Position numbers and translations under genes: made by a program. Shown here in pieces: positions 12,969 to 33,502 of a stretch of DNA of 37,500 nucleotides. Below the pieces are notes generated by a model. It was not told the DNA's origin. It ran no database searches and saw only the letters and a list, made by a program, of their open reading frames with translations. Every line of letters starts with the position of its first letter. The stretch's first letter is position 1. The stretch comes from Glandiceps talaboti (taxonomy: Eukaryota > Hemichordata > Enteropneusta > Spengelidae): contig NC_135561.1 of the NCBI RefSeq assembly GCF_964340395.1, positions 12,405,461 to 12,442,960 of the forward strand. Direction: 5' to 3'.

Positions 12969-14304
12969 AATAACTATGTACATTGCATTATGTATATTTT
13001 AATTCGACAAGGAAATTAAATAGACAAAGTATCGATTGAGGCTATCATTTCCCTCTTGTCTGATTGGATGGATGCATATTGCTTTAGTTACAATAACGAT
13101 AGTTTTCTAGCATTGAAGATGTTTGTAATAGCTGTGCCTGCGCCAGATTTCATCACACTCGATATATTTAAATCACCACCTCATGAAATCATTGCGTGAT
13201 GAGTTTTGTATCTATTCCGCAGACTTTGGAAATTATAGTAAGCCTCGTACGCACCTCAATTAAGGTGGCAAATGTTTTGAAGGTAGTTTGAAAATATGTT
13301 ATTGTACACGTATTTTGCCCTTGTATGGAGTCTTGAATTTGGGATACGCCGTTGCAATTTTGGTGTAACAGGGGCTCTATTGTACCTCTCACATGTATCT
13401 TACCTATAGAATTTAACCGTTTAGAAACAAACGTCAGTGAAGCCGCGGAACCTACACCGTCAATTCACAGATTACAAACCATGCACTCGAACCATTCAAC
13501 CCATCATGCATGACTGTTCAAAATTGGATTGCACACTACAATGTAAAAGTACGAACTTTTGAAGTTCGGCATACACAGAAATTTTACATGAAAATTGGGG
13601 ATTGTAGAAACTATTATATAAGTGGGGCTTTTTTTAACAAGAAACGCCGACAAAGCCGAGTTTAGTGCATATGAGTATGCATAAATATGCAATTATGTCT
13701 GCTGTCTTGTTGGCGGTCTTTTATATTATCTCGTGAGGCTATGCTCGGTCTCGTGAGACTATGCTTTCCACTTTAATTTTGAGAAATAAATGTGTCTTTC
13801 ATGTAAAACACCCACATGTGTCCTATTTATGGCCTTCTCAATATTACAAATGTGCATTGAAATGAGTACTTATCAAGCTATTGTGTGATACAGTTTTGAA
13901 TATTTCATATCGTTTAGTGGTTTTCTATTGTCGGGATGTCCTGAGGGGCGACGGGTAATTTCATACTGTCACCTCTGATATTTAAAACATATCAAGTCTA
14001 TGATTCATCACGTGTTACCGAAACAAGGTGAATGACTTGATTTGAGATCATTTTCGCGAGACTAAGATAATTTGCACTTGTGTTAGAATTTATCAATAAT
14101 GTATTTACATATGTAGCCATAGCGACAAGTGTTGCATCTATATTTCTATTGTAGTATACAGTTAGTATTATAAGGTTTTATTTTGTGTCTCTTTTCTTAC
14201 TATTCACTGAAAGGGGCGATAATTACATATGATAGGAGTTCACTATTCACCTATCATTACAAATATAAGCTCAGTGTAAATCAATAATAACGTACATTAG
14301 CAAG
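12969..14304. other. Intergenic sequence
   Basis: I see no gene. Minor features are a local repeat of TCTCGTGAG at about 13726 and 13751, and the 8-bp pair ATGATAGG/CCTATCAT near 14229-14256. Confidence 0.5.
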
Positions 14305-14560
<256 letters not shown>

Positions 14561-14671
14561 GCCATAGTCTTAAATAAATTTCACAAATTCGAATAAATAT
14601 AGGATTTCGATTTACTCACAACCTGATTAGAAACGTCGAAGAGGTTTTGCTTCGAAGGCGGTTCATCATTA

Positions 14672-15500
14672 CTATTGCCTGATGCAACCTAGACGAGGAG
14701 ACCACAACCCAGATCTGTACATGCACCTGTAGAAAGTAAATAAAATAAGTGTCGATAAAAGATCACTAGACGCCTGCTACGCGTCACCATTATCGACAGC
14801 ATATTAAACTTACGCGGCGATATAAAGTCAACTGCATCGTCCGTGCGTGAACATCTCATTAATTCCCTTGAAAGAACAAAATCAATAACACAATATCAAA
14901 GTCAAATGAAGCAATAGTGTGGGACTTGTTAGCCATGACATGTTAAATGCGATGGAGCATTCGCGTTACTTTAATACTCACCTGGTAGCTGCATCACCTG
15001 TTGTCTGTTTTAGATCAAAAATCTAATTACTTAAGCCTTGGATAGTACAATTGCGTCTTCTCATTTTTTTCTTGTGGATTTTATCCTTTTTAGGAATTAT
15101 TTTTTGAATCCGAATCTGACCTCAATTTCTGTCAATTGTGATTGCACACCTAATGGTATTATATATGACTGTCCTCAATGGACAATGTTTGCGGCAGCTA
15201 GCTCTCACTATGTGCAAAGTAACTGACGATATGTCTACAATAAAAGGTATTCAATGATATTGTTTCTTTTGCCAATTTTAATTTAGGAACATATCTACTT
15301 ACTCGATGTGGCCCGACAAAGGTCTTAGGCCAAACACTAGTCTTGTTGCCAGCTTCTGAAAAGAAAATCGTTTAAGACCCTGTCGTGTACAACGTTGTCT
15401 GCTGTGTCAGTCAGCCAGGATAACAGATCTGAAAGACTTATTACTACATACATCGGTTGCCGGTGAACGGGATGCTGCTTAACTCGGTGGCGAAAGACAT
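14672..15500 (-). CDS. Candidate four-exon gene for a 58-residue protein
   Basis: Splice-site reading suggests coding exons 15452-15500, 15303-15352, 14982-15004 and 14672-14726 (49, 50, 23 and 55 bases; 177 in all). Donors are GTATGT, GTAAGT and GTGAGT. The acceptors of exons 2 and 4 follow good pyrimidine tracts; that of exon 3 (AAAACAG) is weak. The phases join without a stop: the frame starts MSFATELSSIPFTGNR, continues through NKTSVWPKTFVGPHR, and ends GCIRQ before TAG. I do not recognise it, and no signal peptide or membrane segment is evident. It lies about 1 kb downstream of the MAM gene on the same strand. A non-coding transcript, part of a larger gene, or chance alignment of splice-like sites are all possible. 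Confidence 0.25.
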
Positions 15501-15730
15501 AATTAGCGAGATGGACTCTCTAGGTTATTCATTCAATTTTGTTATTGTTATTTTTTTCAAGGTTTGGAGGGTCTGTTGATATATGTATTAATTGTATGTC
15601 CACCTCGACATAATCAATTACAAAACAATTAAACAAAAGAGTTATTAACACCAGCTTAATTGATTGTCACCAATAATTAATTGTTACTGGGAGAGGAGTG
15701 TTATTGACTCCTAACTGGGGTTTGATCACG

Positions 15731-15881
15731 CGCTGAGAGAGCGAGTGAGCGAACAAGCGAGCGAAGAGAGAGTGAGACAGAGGGACAGAGAGACAGAGAC
15801 AGAGACAGACAGACAGACAGTCAGTCAGTCAGTCAGTCAGTCAGTCAGTCAGACAGACAGAGAGACAGACAGACAGACATT
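15731..15881. repeat. Purine-rich GAGA/GACA/GTCA tetranucleotide array
   Basis: Imperfect GAGC and GAGA units pass into GACAGA, then about nine CAGT units, then GACA again. I see no coding potential. Confidence 0.93.
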
Positions 15882-16329
15882 GACAACAAGAAAATAATAG
15901 GCGGAGAGCTTCTCATTCAGTAATTTTCACATCCTGCTTTCTTATACTCACATTCTTTATTTTCTTCCGTGTCACTAAGACATGAAAGATAATAACGAAA
16001 TACAGTAACAAAGAGATACTAGAAAAGTATTGAAAAACATTTTAATTATTTCGTCGGTGATATTTCAATGCTTTATATATTATTTAATGCCAGAAAAAGA
16101 AGTGAAACCCTGCAGGCTTTAAATCAACAACATGTTGAAGTTACCTTATAGGCTTTCTCAGAACATCTTATGTGGTGATCTTAATCCTTTTGTATCTATG
16201 CCCAGGGCGTTTCGCCAGGTTAACACATAATCATGACACGTCATAGTCAAGACCATTTCCTTAGAAATTGACATTTATGAAATGTGTCATTTTACTGACA
16301 AAAAACAATTTTACTTTTAATAGAATTGC
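15882..16329. other. Region downstream of the MAM gene
   Basis: I see no exon or clear repeat. This is probably the start of the intergenic region past the MAM gene's 3' end. Confidence 0.45.
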
Positions 16330-16335
16330 TTTATT
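16330..16335 (-). other. Candidate polyadenylation signal of the MAM gene
   Basis: Forward TTTATT reads AATAAA on the minus strand, 132 bases past the stop codon at 16468. It is the closest canonical hexamer I found. AT-richness makes chance hits likely. Confidence 0.4.
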
Positions 16336-16467
16336 TGACATCAACTATTGTACCCCCTTAGAGTTTTGTTTTTACTTAAAAACTTCAAACATTTCGACTT
16401 TTATCAACAAACTCATAATATATTAAATATTTTATAAATTATAAATATTGCAATTTCATGTTTTCTC

Positions 16468-25381
<8,914 letters not shown>

Positions 25382-25448
25382 CGCTTCCCACACACAACTC
25401 GGAAACTGACCGGCTGTTAGACTCGGCGGTTACGTTGATAGCGTAGGA

Positions 25449-25489
25449 TGACGTCATCGTGACGTTTCAGTAGTCCATACCATATATGG
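25449..25489 (-). promoter_or_regulatory. CRE and CArG box upstream of the MAM gene
   Basis: TGACGTCA (25449-25456) is a perfect cAMP-response element 68 bases before the start codon, with a TGACGT half-site directly beside it (25460-25465). CCATATATGG (25480-25489) is a perfect SRF CArG-box consensus and could also serve as a TATA-like element. Both are palindromic and lie where a core promoter would be expected. The transcription start is unknown. Confidence 0.45.
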
Positions 25490-28400
25490 AAGGGGTGTAA
25501 TGTTCTATTGAAGACATTTGACCAGTCATCTGTTACTTTACGTCGTGCCATACTAGTGTAGAGTGCAGAGTCGTGTCGGGAAATTAAAGTCAAACTTTCG
25601 TTTCAGTAATTGTGTATCGTATGATTTTCGCCGTAGACTAGACAATAGCACAATATACCGAGGCGTGCATGAAGCGTGACACTGGAAAAGACCGGTCAGG
25701 GTCATAGGAGGTCACCAGAAGTGCTGTGAGGCCAAAAACACGCGTACGTGTGTGAAGTTGTAAAATGGCAAATCAAAACAATAACACTGAGCACTTAGCA
25801 TTGGGTCTACATTTATTGGTGTAGGTGACCTGTGGGATGTCAAATTTTAGTACACAAAATAATTAAATAAACTAATAACAGACAGACAGACAGACAGACT
25901 TTGGATTCGTTTCGAATCCCTGTCTTTGTATATCAATTTGTTCAAGATTCGCACGATGAAATTACATTTACAGGCAGTAAAGTGTTTGTACTAAAAACGT
26001 GAAAAACTTTGTATAAACAGTATATATGGTATATTGCAAGAAAATGTTTCAGTGTACTTTCAGCGAATTGAACACTATACTATACTATATGTAGGACCAT
26101 AGATAGTGGAGGGGAGATGGTAGGACCTACGTCGGAGCATGGATCTATATAAACGAGTATCGATCCATGGTCGGAAAACTGAGTTAATCCAGGATTTGAA
26201 AACAATATATTCATAACGATGGACGAATTTCGAGACTGGTCAGTATGGCCACGGTCCCTCTATCACGTGACAGAGTGACTGCGGTATGACTAGTACTTTT
26301 GCAGACAGAACGGTCCGAAACACAATATACCGTACGGTGCACCCTGCTGCACTCGTTGTCTTGTTCAGTCTATCAAAGCTGAGATTTTAGTACGGACAAA
26401 TCGAACCAGATTCTGATATTGATGTGTAGTGCCGTGTGGCGGGGTTGTGACACATGGGCCTTATCTGAGAAATGTACGTCAGGTACATATACAGGAAGTG
26501 AAGGTGTGTCTATGTAGGTTACCATTTATGAATAAGGTCTATTGTCCGAGTAGACGACCATTCGCAGAATGAACATAATAGACATTGTCCTATTGTATTA
26601 TAAACGTCTGAGGGAAGTGCGGTGTTACCTATATTTTTAGAACATTTAACAGCTCGTGTTCTATCTAACCATTCAAAGCCCACTCATGTCTCGTATAAAC
26701 CATTAATACTACTGGGTCGAGACCTCAGGCAGCAAAGATCAGACCATTGAGGCATTGTTAGCTATTACATGTACCTCAATGTCGGACTGTAGACACTGGT
26801 TTCTTTCCACTGCCTATTTAGTGGTCTGAGCTATGACCAGAACATGGGGGTAAAAGGACTGAGTTTACTTCCCTCATATGGAGGTAGGAACTTCCTACCT
26901 CTACAGTCATTCCTACCTCTATATGCTTCCATGATCAGTACCATGGATGTATTAGCATTTCAGTACTAACATGGACGGTATTAGTATGGCACATTTACGG
27001 TACCAGTGAACAAGATGGCAGTCAGTATAGTTGGCAGCTAGATCACCGCTGTGATGCGCCAAAATTTCTCATCTCCAAAGTTTCCGGATTGGGTCACTTT
27101 CTATATTCATACACACGTATTAAAAGCGTTTTAAAGTAATACTGAACATTACTTCACATAGGCCATGGAGGTAACATAATGATGCCCTTCTATACCTCCG
27201 GCTATGCATACGTACGCATAAATCAAGTTGGAACGCGATGGCGAAGGTAGATTTTGGATGTGTTAGTCGGTCATTTTGATGACAAAACTGAAGGTCTGTC
27301 AAAAAAAAAACTGGCTTTAATTATCTTAGGGGAAAAAAGTGTGGCATCTTTAGAACACGCGCGCGCACGCGCACACACACACACACACACACACGCCACT
27401 ATCAACATGTCTTGCATGAAGAGTAGTTCAACAACCTTATGCTTGCATTCTAAAGATATTGCCTAATTATCAAAATGATTATTTATGCAATTTACAATTA
27501 CAAACTACTATAAAAAAAAGTACACCAAACCCATGTGATTCGTTATGGTTGATGGATGTACCATGTTAAAGGCGTCTGAAGTTTGCAGAAAATCATTAAT
27601 TATGCAAATTACTCATTAAAATTAAACACAATATCAGGCTTTGGAGGATATGTGTGCTTTGGCATAACCCGGAAAAAAACAAACGACACAAAATGGTGGA
27701 AATAGAGCTAAATAAAGACATCTAGCCATGTCACTATGTTAGATTTTAATCACATTGGCTTTAACTGTCTTCTCTAAACCATAGGTTCACTTATGCTGCA
27801 AATAAGACAGACAATGTCTTGGTTTCAAATATTACAATGAATTATTTTATTTCCTCTAGCAAAATATTTCATCCAAAGGAAAGTACCACGTCATTCTCCA
27901 CATCAATCTTCATATACTGTAAGTTGTTTTCAAATGCCCAAATTGTTAGTCTAATACCCTGATTACTGTACAAGTTCATTGTTCTAAAGTAATAATGCTA
28001 ATGTTTACCCGTTACACACACATACTCCGTTAGACCAATAGTACCCTGATTTTTGTACAGTGAAATTCCTCTATAATAATAAGCTATGTAATGTTAATAA
28101 AATCAAAGTCTTTTTTTTTTTTTAAATATGTGTATGAAATCATTTCTTCTTCCCCTCTTTCCCAATGGGGAAATGACTGATAAGCATATTATCATAAGGT
28201 TGTTAAATTACCTGAGTATACTGGTATATGAGTTGGTTTAATTCTATGGTAAGACAGGCGGGGACTTGAATACCATTCTTTTCGAGAAGTGCTTTCTAAT
28301 GTAAACTAAATGTAAACTAATCGAGTCTAGCCACTCAGATAACTAGTATGTATATAATAAACAATTAACAGCTGCTGTTTTCATAAAGGAATACTAATAT

Positions 28401-29460
28401 AATAATAGTGAGGAAATTACAAGAAAGATTATAAAGTGTCAAGTGTGAAAGAGCTGGTATGTATTAAAGTGCAGAATACTTTGAAAAAGAAAGTGTTTGT
28501 ACTTCTTTTGAAATTGAAACTCTATACCCTCTCTAGTTTGGTAGTATCTATGTAAATTACAGTATTATACACTAGAAGCTATGCTTTTTCCTTTAAATAC
28601 ACTGTTGGGAAGATTTCATCATCCCCTTTTTCCCTTCAAATTTTAGAAGTGCAGTGGTGAAAGTAAATTTGGCATACACTTCATTTTAGTACCAAAACCA
28701 AATTGATACCCACTTGATAGACTTATTGACGGTTGCATAATGTCACAATCATGCTCAATATTTAAAATGAACTTCGTTCATTTAGAGGGGAAGGGGGTCT
28801 GGTGTCAATGGGGGTTGCTGAACTTCAATTGTTGTATTTTCAACCTAATTTACAAAACTTTCACGCCCTCAATGATAACAGGTTTTGTATTCATTATTGA
28901 GATGTTGATAAGTTGATTAAAATTTACTGCTGATGTGATACACAGTGCTGGGTTTACGGCAATATTCTAATGCGTTTACTATGTTTTCTTTCACTGCATC
29001 GATCGTAGTGGTGTGACTGCTACAATTTTCATCATGGTTTACATCATATATAAAATATGTTGATGTAGCACTTATGAACTTTCATTCCGGGGGGAGGGTA
29101 GTTTAGCCTAAACAAACAAAGTCGTTTATTGAGCTTGTGTGACATATTTGTGCGATTATCCCTTATATGCAAGAAGCAAGCTAAAGTTTACCTATACTTT
29201 TACTTCAAAATTGCTATATAAACTTCCCGATAAATCTGCCTTCATTGTAGGCGAGAAATCATGCAGTTAAAGCAAACCCAAATTAATATTCAGTAAGACG
29301 GTATCAATCATGTTATACATAACTTAGACCCAATATGGTGATAGATTAACAATGTAAATCAAAATAAAGTCGTCATTTTGTGAAATATTCTTCCACTCTT
29401 GTGAGAAGTATTGTACTTGATAATTATTATGCTTGTCTAAAAAGTGTCAATCATATGCTC
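25490..29460. other. Intergenic region between the MAM gene and kynureninase
   Basis: No gene is visible. It contains (GACA)5 at 25879-25898, a 10-bp perfect hairpin GAGGTAGGAA/TTCCTACCTC at 26881-26901, a GC/CA dinucleotide array at 27358-27394, and an imperfect direct duplication of about 80 bases (27947-28010 and 28030-28105, sharing ACCCTGATT and a TGTACA segment). TAGACAATAG recurs at 25639. Confidence 0.55.
25693..25714 (+). promoter_or_regulatory. Cluster of three nuclear-receptor half-sites
   Basis: CGGTCA, GGGTCA and AGGTCA stand in direct orientation within 22 bases. The second and third are spaced by four bases (DR4). They lie about 310 bases upstream of the MAM start codon. Degenerate half-sites are frequent, so binding is only a possibility. 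Confidence 0.25.
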
Positions 29461-29544
29461 ATTTGCATATCCATCGTATATTTGCATATCCATCGTATAT
29501 TTGCATATCCATCATATAATTGCATATCCATAATATATTTGCAT
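29461..29544 (+). repeat. 19-bp tandem repeat, each unit carrying a POU octamer
   Basis: ATTTGCAT (reverse complement ATGCAAAT, the POU/Oct octamer) occurs at 29461, 29480, 29499 and 29537, with AATTGCAT at 29518. The period is exactly 19 bases, with a TATCCATCGTA-type spacer. Two more octamers lie at 29664 and 29737. The array is 0.2-0.3 kb past the kynureninase stop codon. Confidence 0.85.
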
Positions 29545-29752
29545 GCACCTTACATCATGGGTACTTTTCAAGGCCTATACGCTATTAAAAAATCAATGCA
29601 TGTCCACACAAATACAGCATTTTAAAAGGGTCAATCAGGTGCGTATTTTTGCACATTCGTGTTATTTGCATAGCACTATTGGCAGACTTATACACATGCA
29701 TAACTCAATAATATACAATTTACATATCAATAGTAAATTTGCATATTATGCA

Positions 29753-29875
29753 TCAAACCACGTGGGCAGCTTTTAGGGCTTCTTTCAGGAAAGAGATAAA
29801 TCGATACACATCCATAAATGAGTTGTATAAAGGAGTTGGTGCAACGCGGATAACATTTGGTTCTCTTTTGTCACA
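29753..29875 (-). CDS. KYNU: Kynureninase last exon
   Basis: Encodes [20 protein letters not shown] to the C-terminus KAAHVV and stop TGA. The Arg in IRVAP is the family's substrate-carboxylate contact (human Arg434). I could not pick a clear poly(A) signal downstream. Confidence 0.96.
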   Translation of the reverse strand, partial: CDKREPNVIRVAPTPLYNSFMDVYRFISFLKEALKAAHVV

Positions 29876-32800
29876 CTAAAATAAGAACAAAATACAGATA
29901 ATGGGTTAGAGAAAACTATCAACACTTAGAGTGGCACAATCTGAGTTTATCAACGTCTTACTAAAGTGAAAATTCTTGCATGAAACACAGACCCTACACG
30001 AAACCATGATTACGAAAACTAGTCAAGTATAATGTTAATGTCGATACATGTCTTGTATAGGATTACAATTCCCTTCTGTTGACTGCACAGAAGGGATTTC
30101 CAGTTATTTTTATACATGTAATAAATTACGTCATCAGATCATTTATGTGAGTGCTGGTACAGTATGCTTTGGTAGGTAGAATACTATGTGTAATTTTTAA
30201 ACATGTAGCAAAACTTAGACCCAAAACACACAATCTCAGTTTGTGCCTCTTTAATTCTAATGCCTTCATCCATATAAACATTATCACAATGAGTACTTCA
30301 AAATAAGCTATAGTCTAATTATTGAAAAAAACAAAAGAATTCATAGTACAGCAACCAGGAGTGCTATGTCTAACAAGATCAGGTCCAACACATATAAAGA
30401 CAGCATAAATTTAAAATTTAAATTCCTGACACCCTATATTTAGGTTGAAATTACATGGACTTACAGAAACCAAGTCATTAAAGCCTGACACCCTATATAT
30501 AGGGTGTAATTACATAGAGTTACAGAAACCAAGTCATTAAAGCCTGGTACCCTATATTTAGGGTGTGATTACATAGAGTTACAGAAACCAAGTCTTTAAA
30601 GCCTGATACCCTATATATAGGGTGTAATTACATAGAGTTACAGAAACCAAGTCTTTAAAGCCTGATACCCTATATATAGGGGGTGTAATTACATGGACTT
30701 ACAGATACCAAGTCATTAAAGCCTGACACCCTATATATAGGGTGTAATTACATAGAGTTACAGAAACCAAGTCACTAAAGCCTGATACCCTATATACAGG
30801 GTGTGATTACATAGCGTTACAGAAACCAAGTCATTAAAGCCTGACACCCTATATACAGGATGTAATTACATAGAGTTACAGAAACCAAGTCATTAAAGCC
30901 TGACACCCTATATATAGGATGTAATTACATAGAGTTACAGAAACCAAGTCATTAAAGCCTGACACCCTATATTTAGGTTGAAATTACACGGACTTACAGA
31001 AACCAAGTCATTAAAGCCTGATACCCTATATTTAGGTTGAAATTACACGGACTTACAGAAACCAAGTCATTAAAGGCTGACATCCTATCTATAGGGTGTA
31101 ATTACATAGAGTTACAGAAACCAAGTCATTAAAGGCTGACACCCTATCTATATGGTGTAATTACATAGAGTTACAGAAACCAAGTCATTAAAACCTGACA
31201 CCCTATACATAGGGTGTAATTACATAGAGTTACAGAAACCAAGTCATTAAAGCCTGACATCCTATCTATAGGGTGTAATTACATAGAGTTACAGAAACCA
31301 AGTCATTAAAATTTGAAATATTGTGAAGTGAGTAACTGTAGATAGTATAGAGCCTGACACATGCTTACCACAATGCCTCTTTTTTCCAATTCTTCATACA
31401 TAGCCTTAATCGGTACTGAAAACGCCAATGATAACTGACATCCTCGTTGATTTGGATCAGATGGCGTAATGATGCGGACATAGGGTTTCGTGTCATCAAC
31501 TTTGTCAGATGAGAGGTGTCCAGAGGATGATGACTTGGAGTAATATTTCTTAATAAGGAATTCAAGATACCCTGTCAGTAGTAGAGACTTCTGTCTCAGC
31601 TCTGACATAGATGTCTGCATAAAGATCTAGGTAGAAAAACAATATAACACAATAAGTATTGAATTCACATGCACTTTTGCTCATGATTGAAAGAGAGTTT
31701 TAGGTGTGAATTTATACAGTAGAAATTACAACCGCCTCGGTTTGAGGGCCACGATGCAGAGAGGTGTTTCATTTACTTCAGTACTATAACGCTCATTTGA
31801 GCTACCCTGAATAAATCTATTATTAGTTGCAATGATTACACATGCTTGATAGGAACCACATTCAACCAAGTATTTCAAAAAGAAATTGAATCAATCAAAA
31901 ACATAGATAACCCCAAAGTTCACCTTCAAGTTGGTTTGAGAGCGGTTTGCACAATGCTCGGGCAACAGTACGCAATCATCAAATGAAGTCTGTACTAATT
32001 TGGAAGAAGAAGATGAAGATGAAGAAGTAACATAAAAATACCTTGATAAGTAACTTCTGTCCAATTAATGTAAGTAAAACCACAGTTGGTGGGTACACTC
32101 AGATCTATAGATCTCATTGGACATTGGTTACTATCTCAGCTTTTGTTGATTCTTGGTTAAATGTGGCTCTTGTCAAACTTATTTCATCATTTAAACTGAA
32201 TGCAATTATATAACAAAACCCCATCATTGAATGCACATGTGGTTTACTCAGGGTATTTGCGATCATACGTTTATGAGTGTAGCAAGTGGAAGTGCAGCAG
32301 AAAACACTGCAATCACGAGTGCAAATACCCAGAGTACCCACAGTGGAATTCGCTTGTCATGAGGTTCTGTTCTTATTACATATGTTTATCCAAAATACTT
32401 AATTTCCATAAAAAACAAGATTGTGCAATCATGTACTTTTGTGTACAATGGACAACTGTGTCCTCATTTCCATATAATTTGCATACAGATATACAATAAT
32501 GATTTCGATATTGCACTGCAGTGCAAATACATGTACCACTATAATATATACATGTACGCACCGGTGCAAGTAATCACTGGTACCTATGATAATAATAATA
32601 CTGGCCCTTGATTCCATGAGGAACAAAGGTAGGGATGATTTTATCCGAGCTGCATTTCATCATGCTAAGTGAACCCAGAAAATTCATTTTCGCCAATCTT
32701 CCATCTGAGCGATCTCTCTAAAATAGATCCTTAAATTGGCAAATCTGGTTTAAAAGAAGTTGCTGTACACTGGATGATGGTATTATGGAAAGGAAACAAA

Positions 32801-33454
32801 GTTAGGAGCTTCACAACTTTTGAACACTTGCCCAAACTACACTGAAGCGAAATGAATTGTGAATACTTACATCCATACTTGCTAACAGCGTACTGGCTAA
32901 CAATGGTGATGGATTGCTTATTCTGTAGCCTGCAGCACCAGGTGATAGGTCCATCTCTATAAAACACAAAATATCACATCAAGTTGTGATGCTTTCATTT
33001 GATGAATTCTGTAATGTCATCTTACGTACAAGATACATACACAGACAAAAATACATCGCTAGGGCATCCTTATCATCTCCTACCCCAAAAGAAAGGGAAA
33101 GAAATGATGAGAGTGCATGCCTACGACAGATGGTCTTTCTGTTTACAGAAAATATGGCTAAAACTCAAATAACGAAACAAGTAATTCAATAACCAATTTT
33201 AATAACTATAACTGCATTGTTGAATTAAAACTTGATTTAAGCAATAAATAAAACACAAACCTAGCACAATATATCATTTACATTAAAAACAGAATGACAG
33301 ACATAATGTGACAGACAAAATCAGACAGATAGACAGACAGACAGAAGGACAGACAGAGCCAGACAGACAGACAGACAGCCAGCCAGACACAGATACAGAT
33401 TAAGTACTATATATAATTATCATTTATGTACAGACAATGATGGATATAACATGT

Positions 33455-33502
<48 letters not shown>

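Noticed and set aside
12601-13019. Several overlapping frames of Tyr-Val-Cys-Met or His-Thr-Tyr-Ile repeats
   Set aside because: They are present in several frames on both strands at once because a 4-bp repeat stays open in every frame.
26138-26168. CATGGATC/GATCCATG pair around TATATAAAC as a plus-strand core promoter
   Set aside because: No downstream open frame or exon on the plus strand supports a transcript.
30423-31307. CRISPR-like array
   Set aside because: The units are head-to-tail with no unique spacers, and the genome is eukaryotic. It is a minisatellite.
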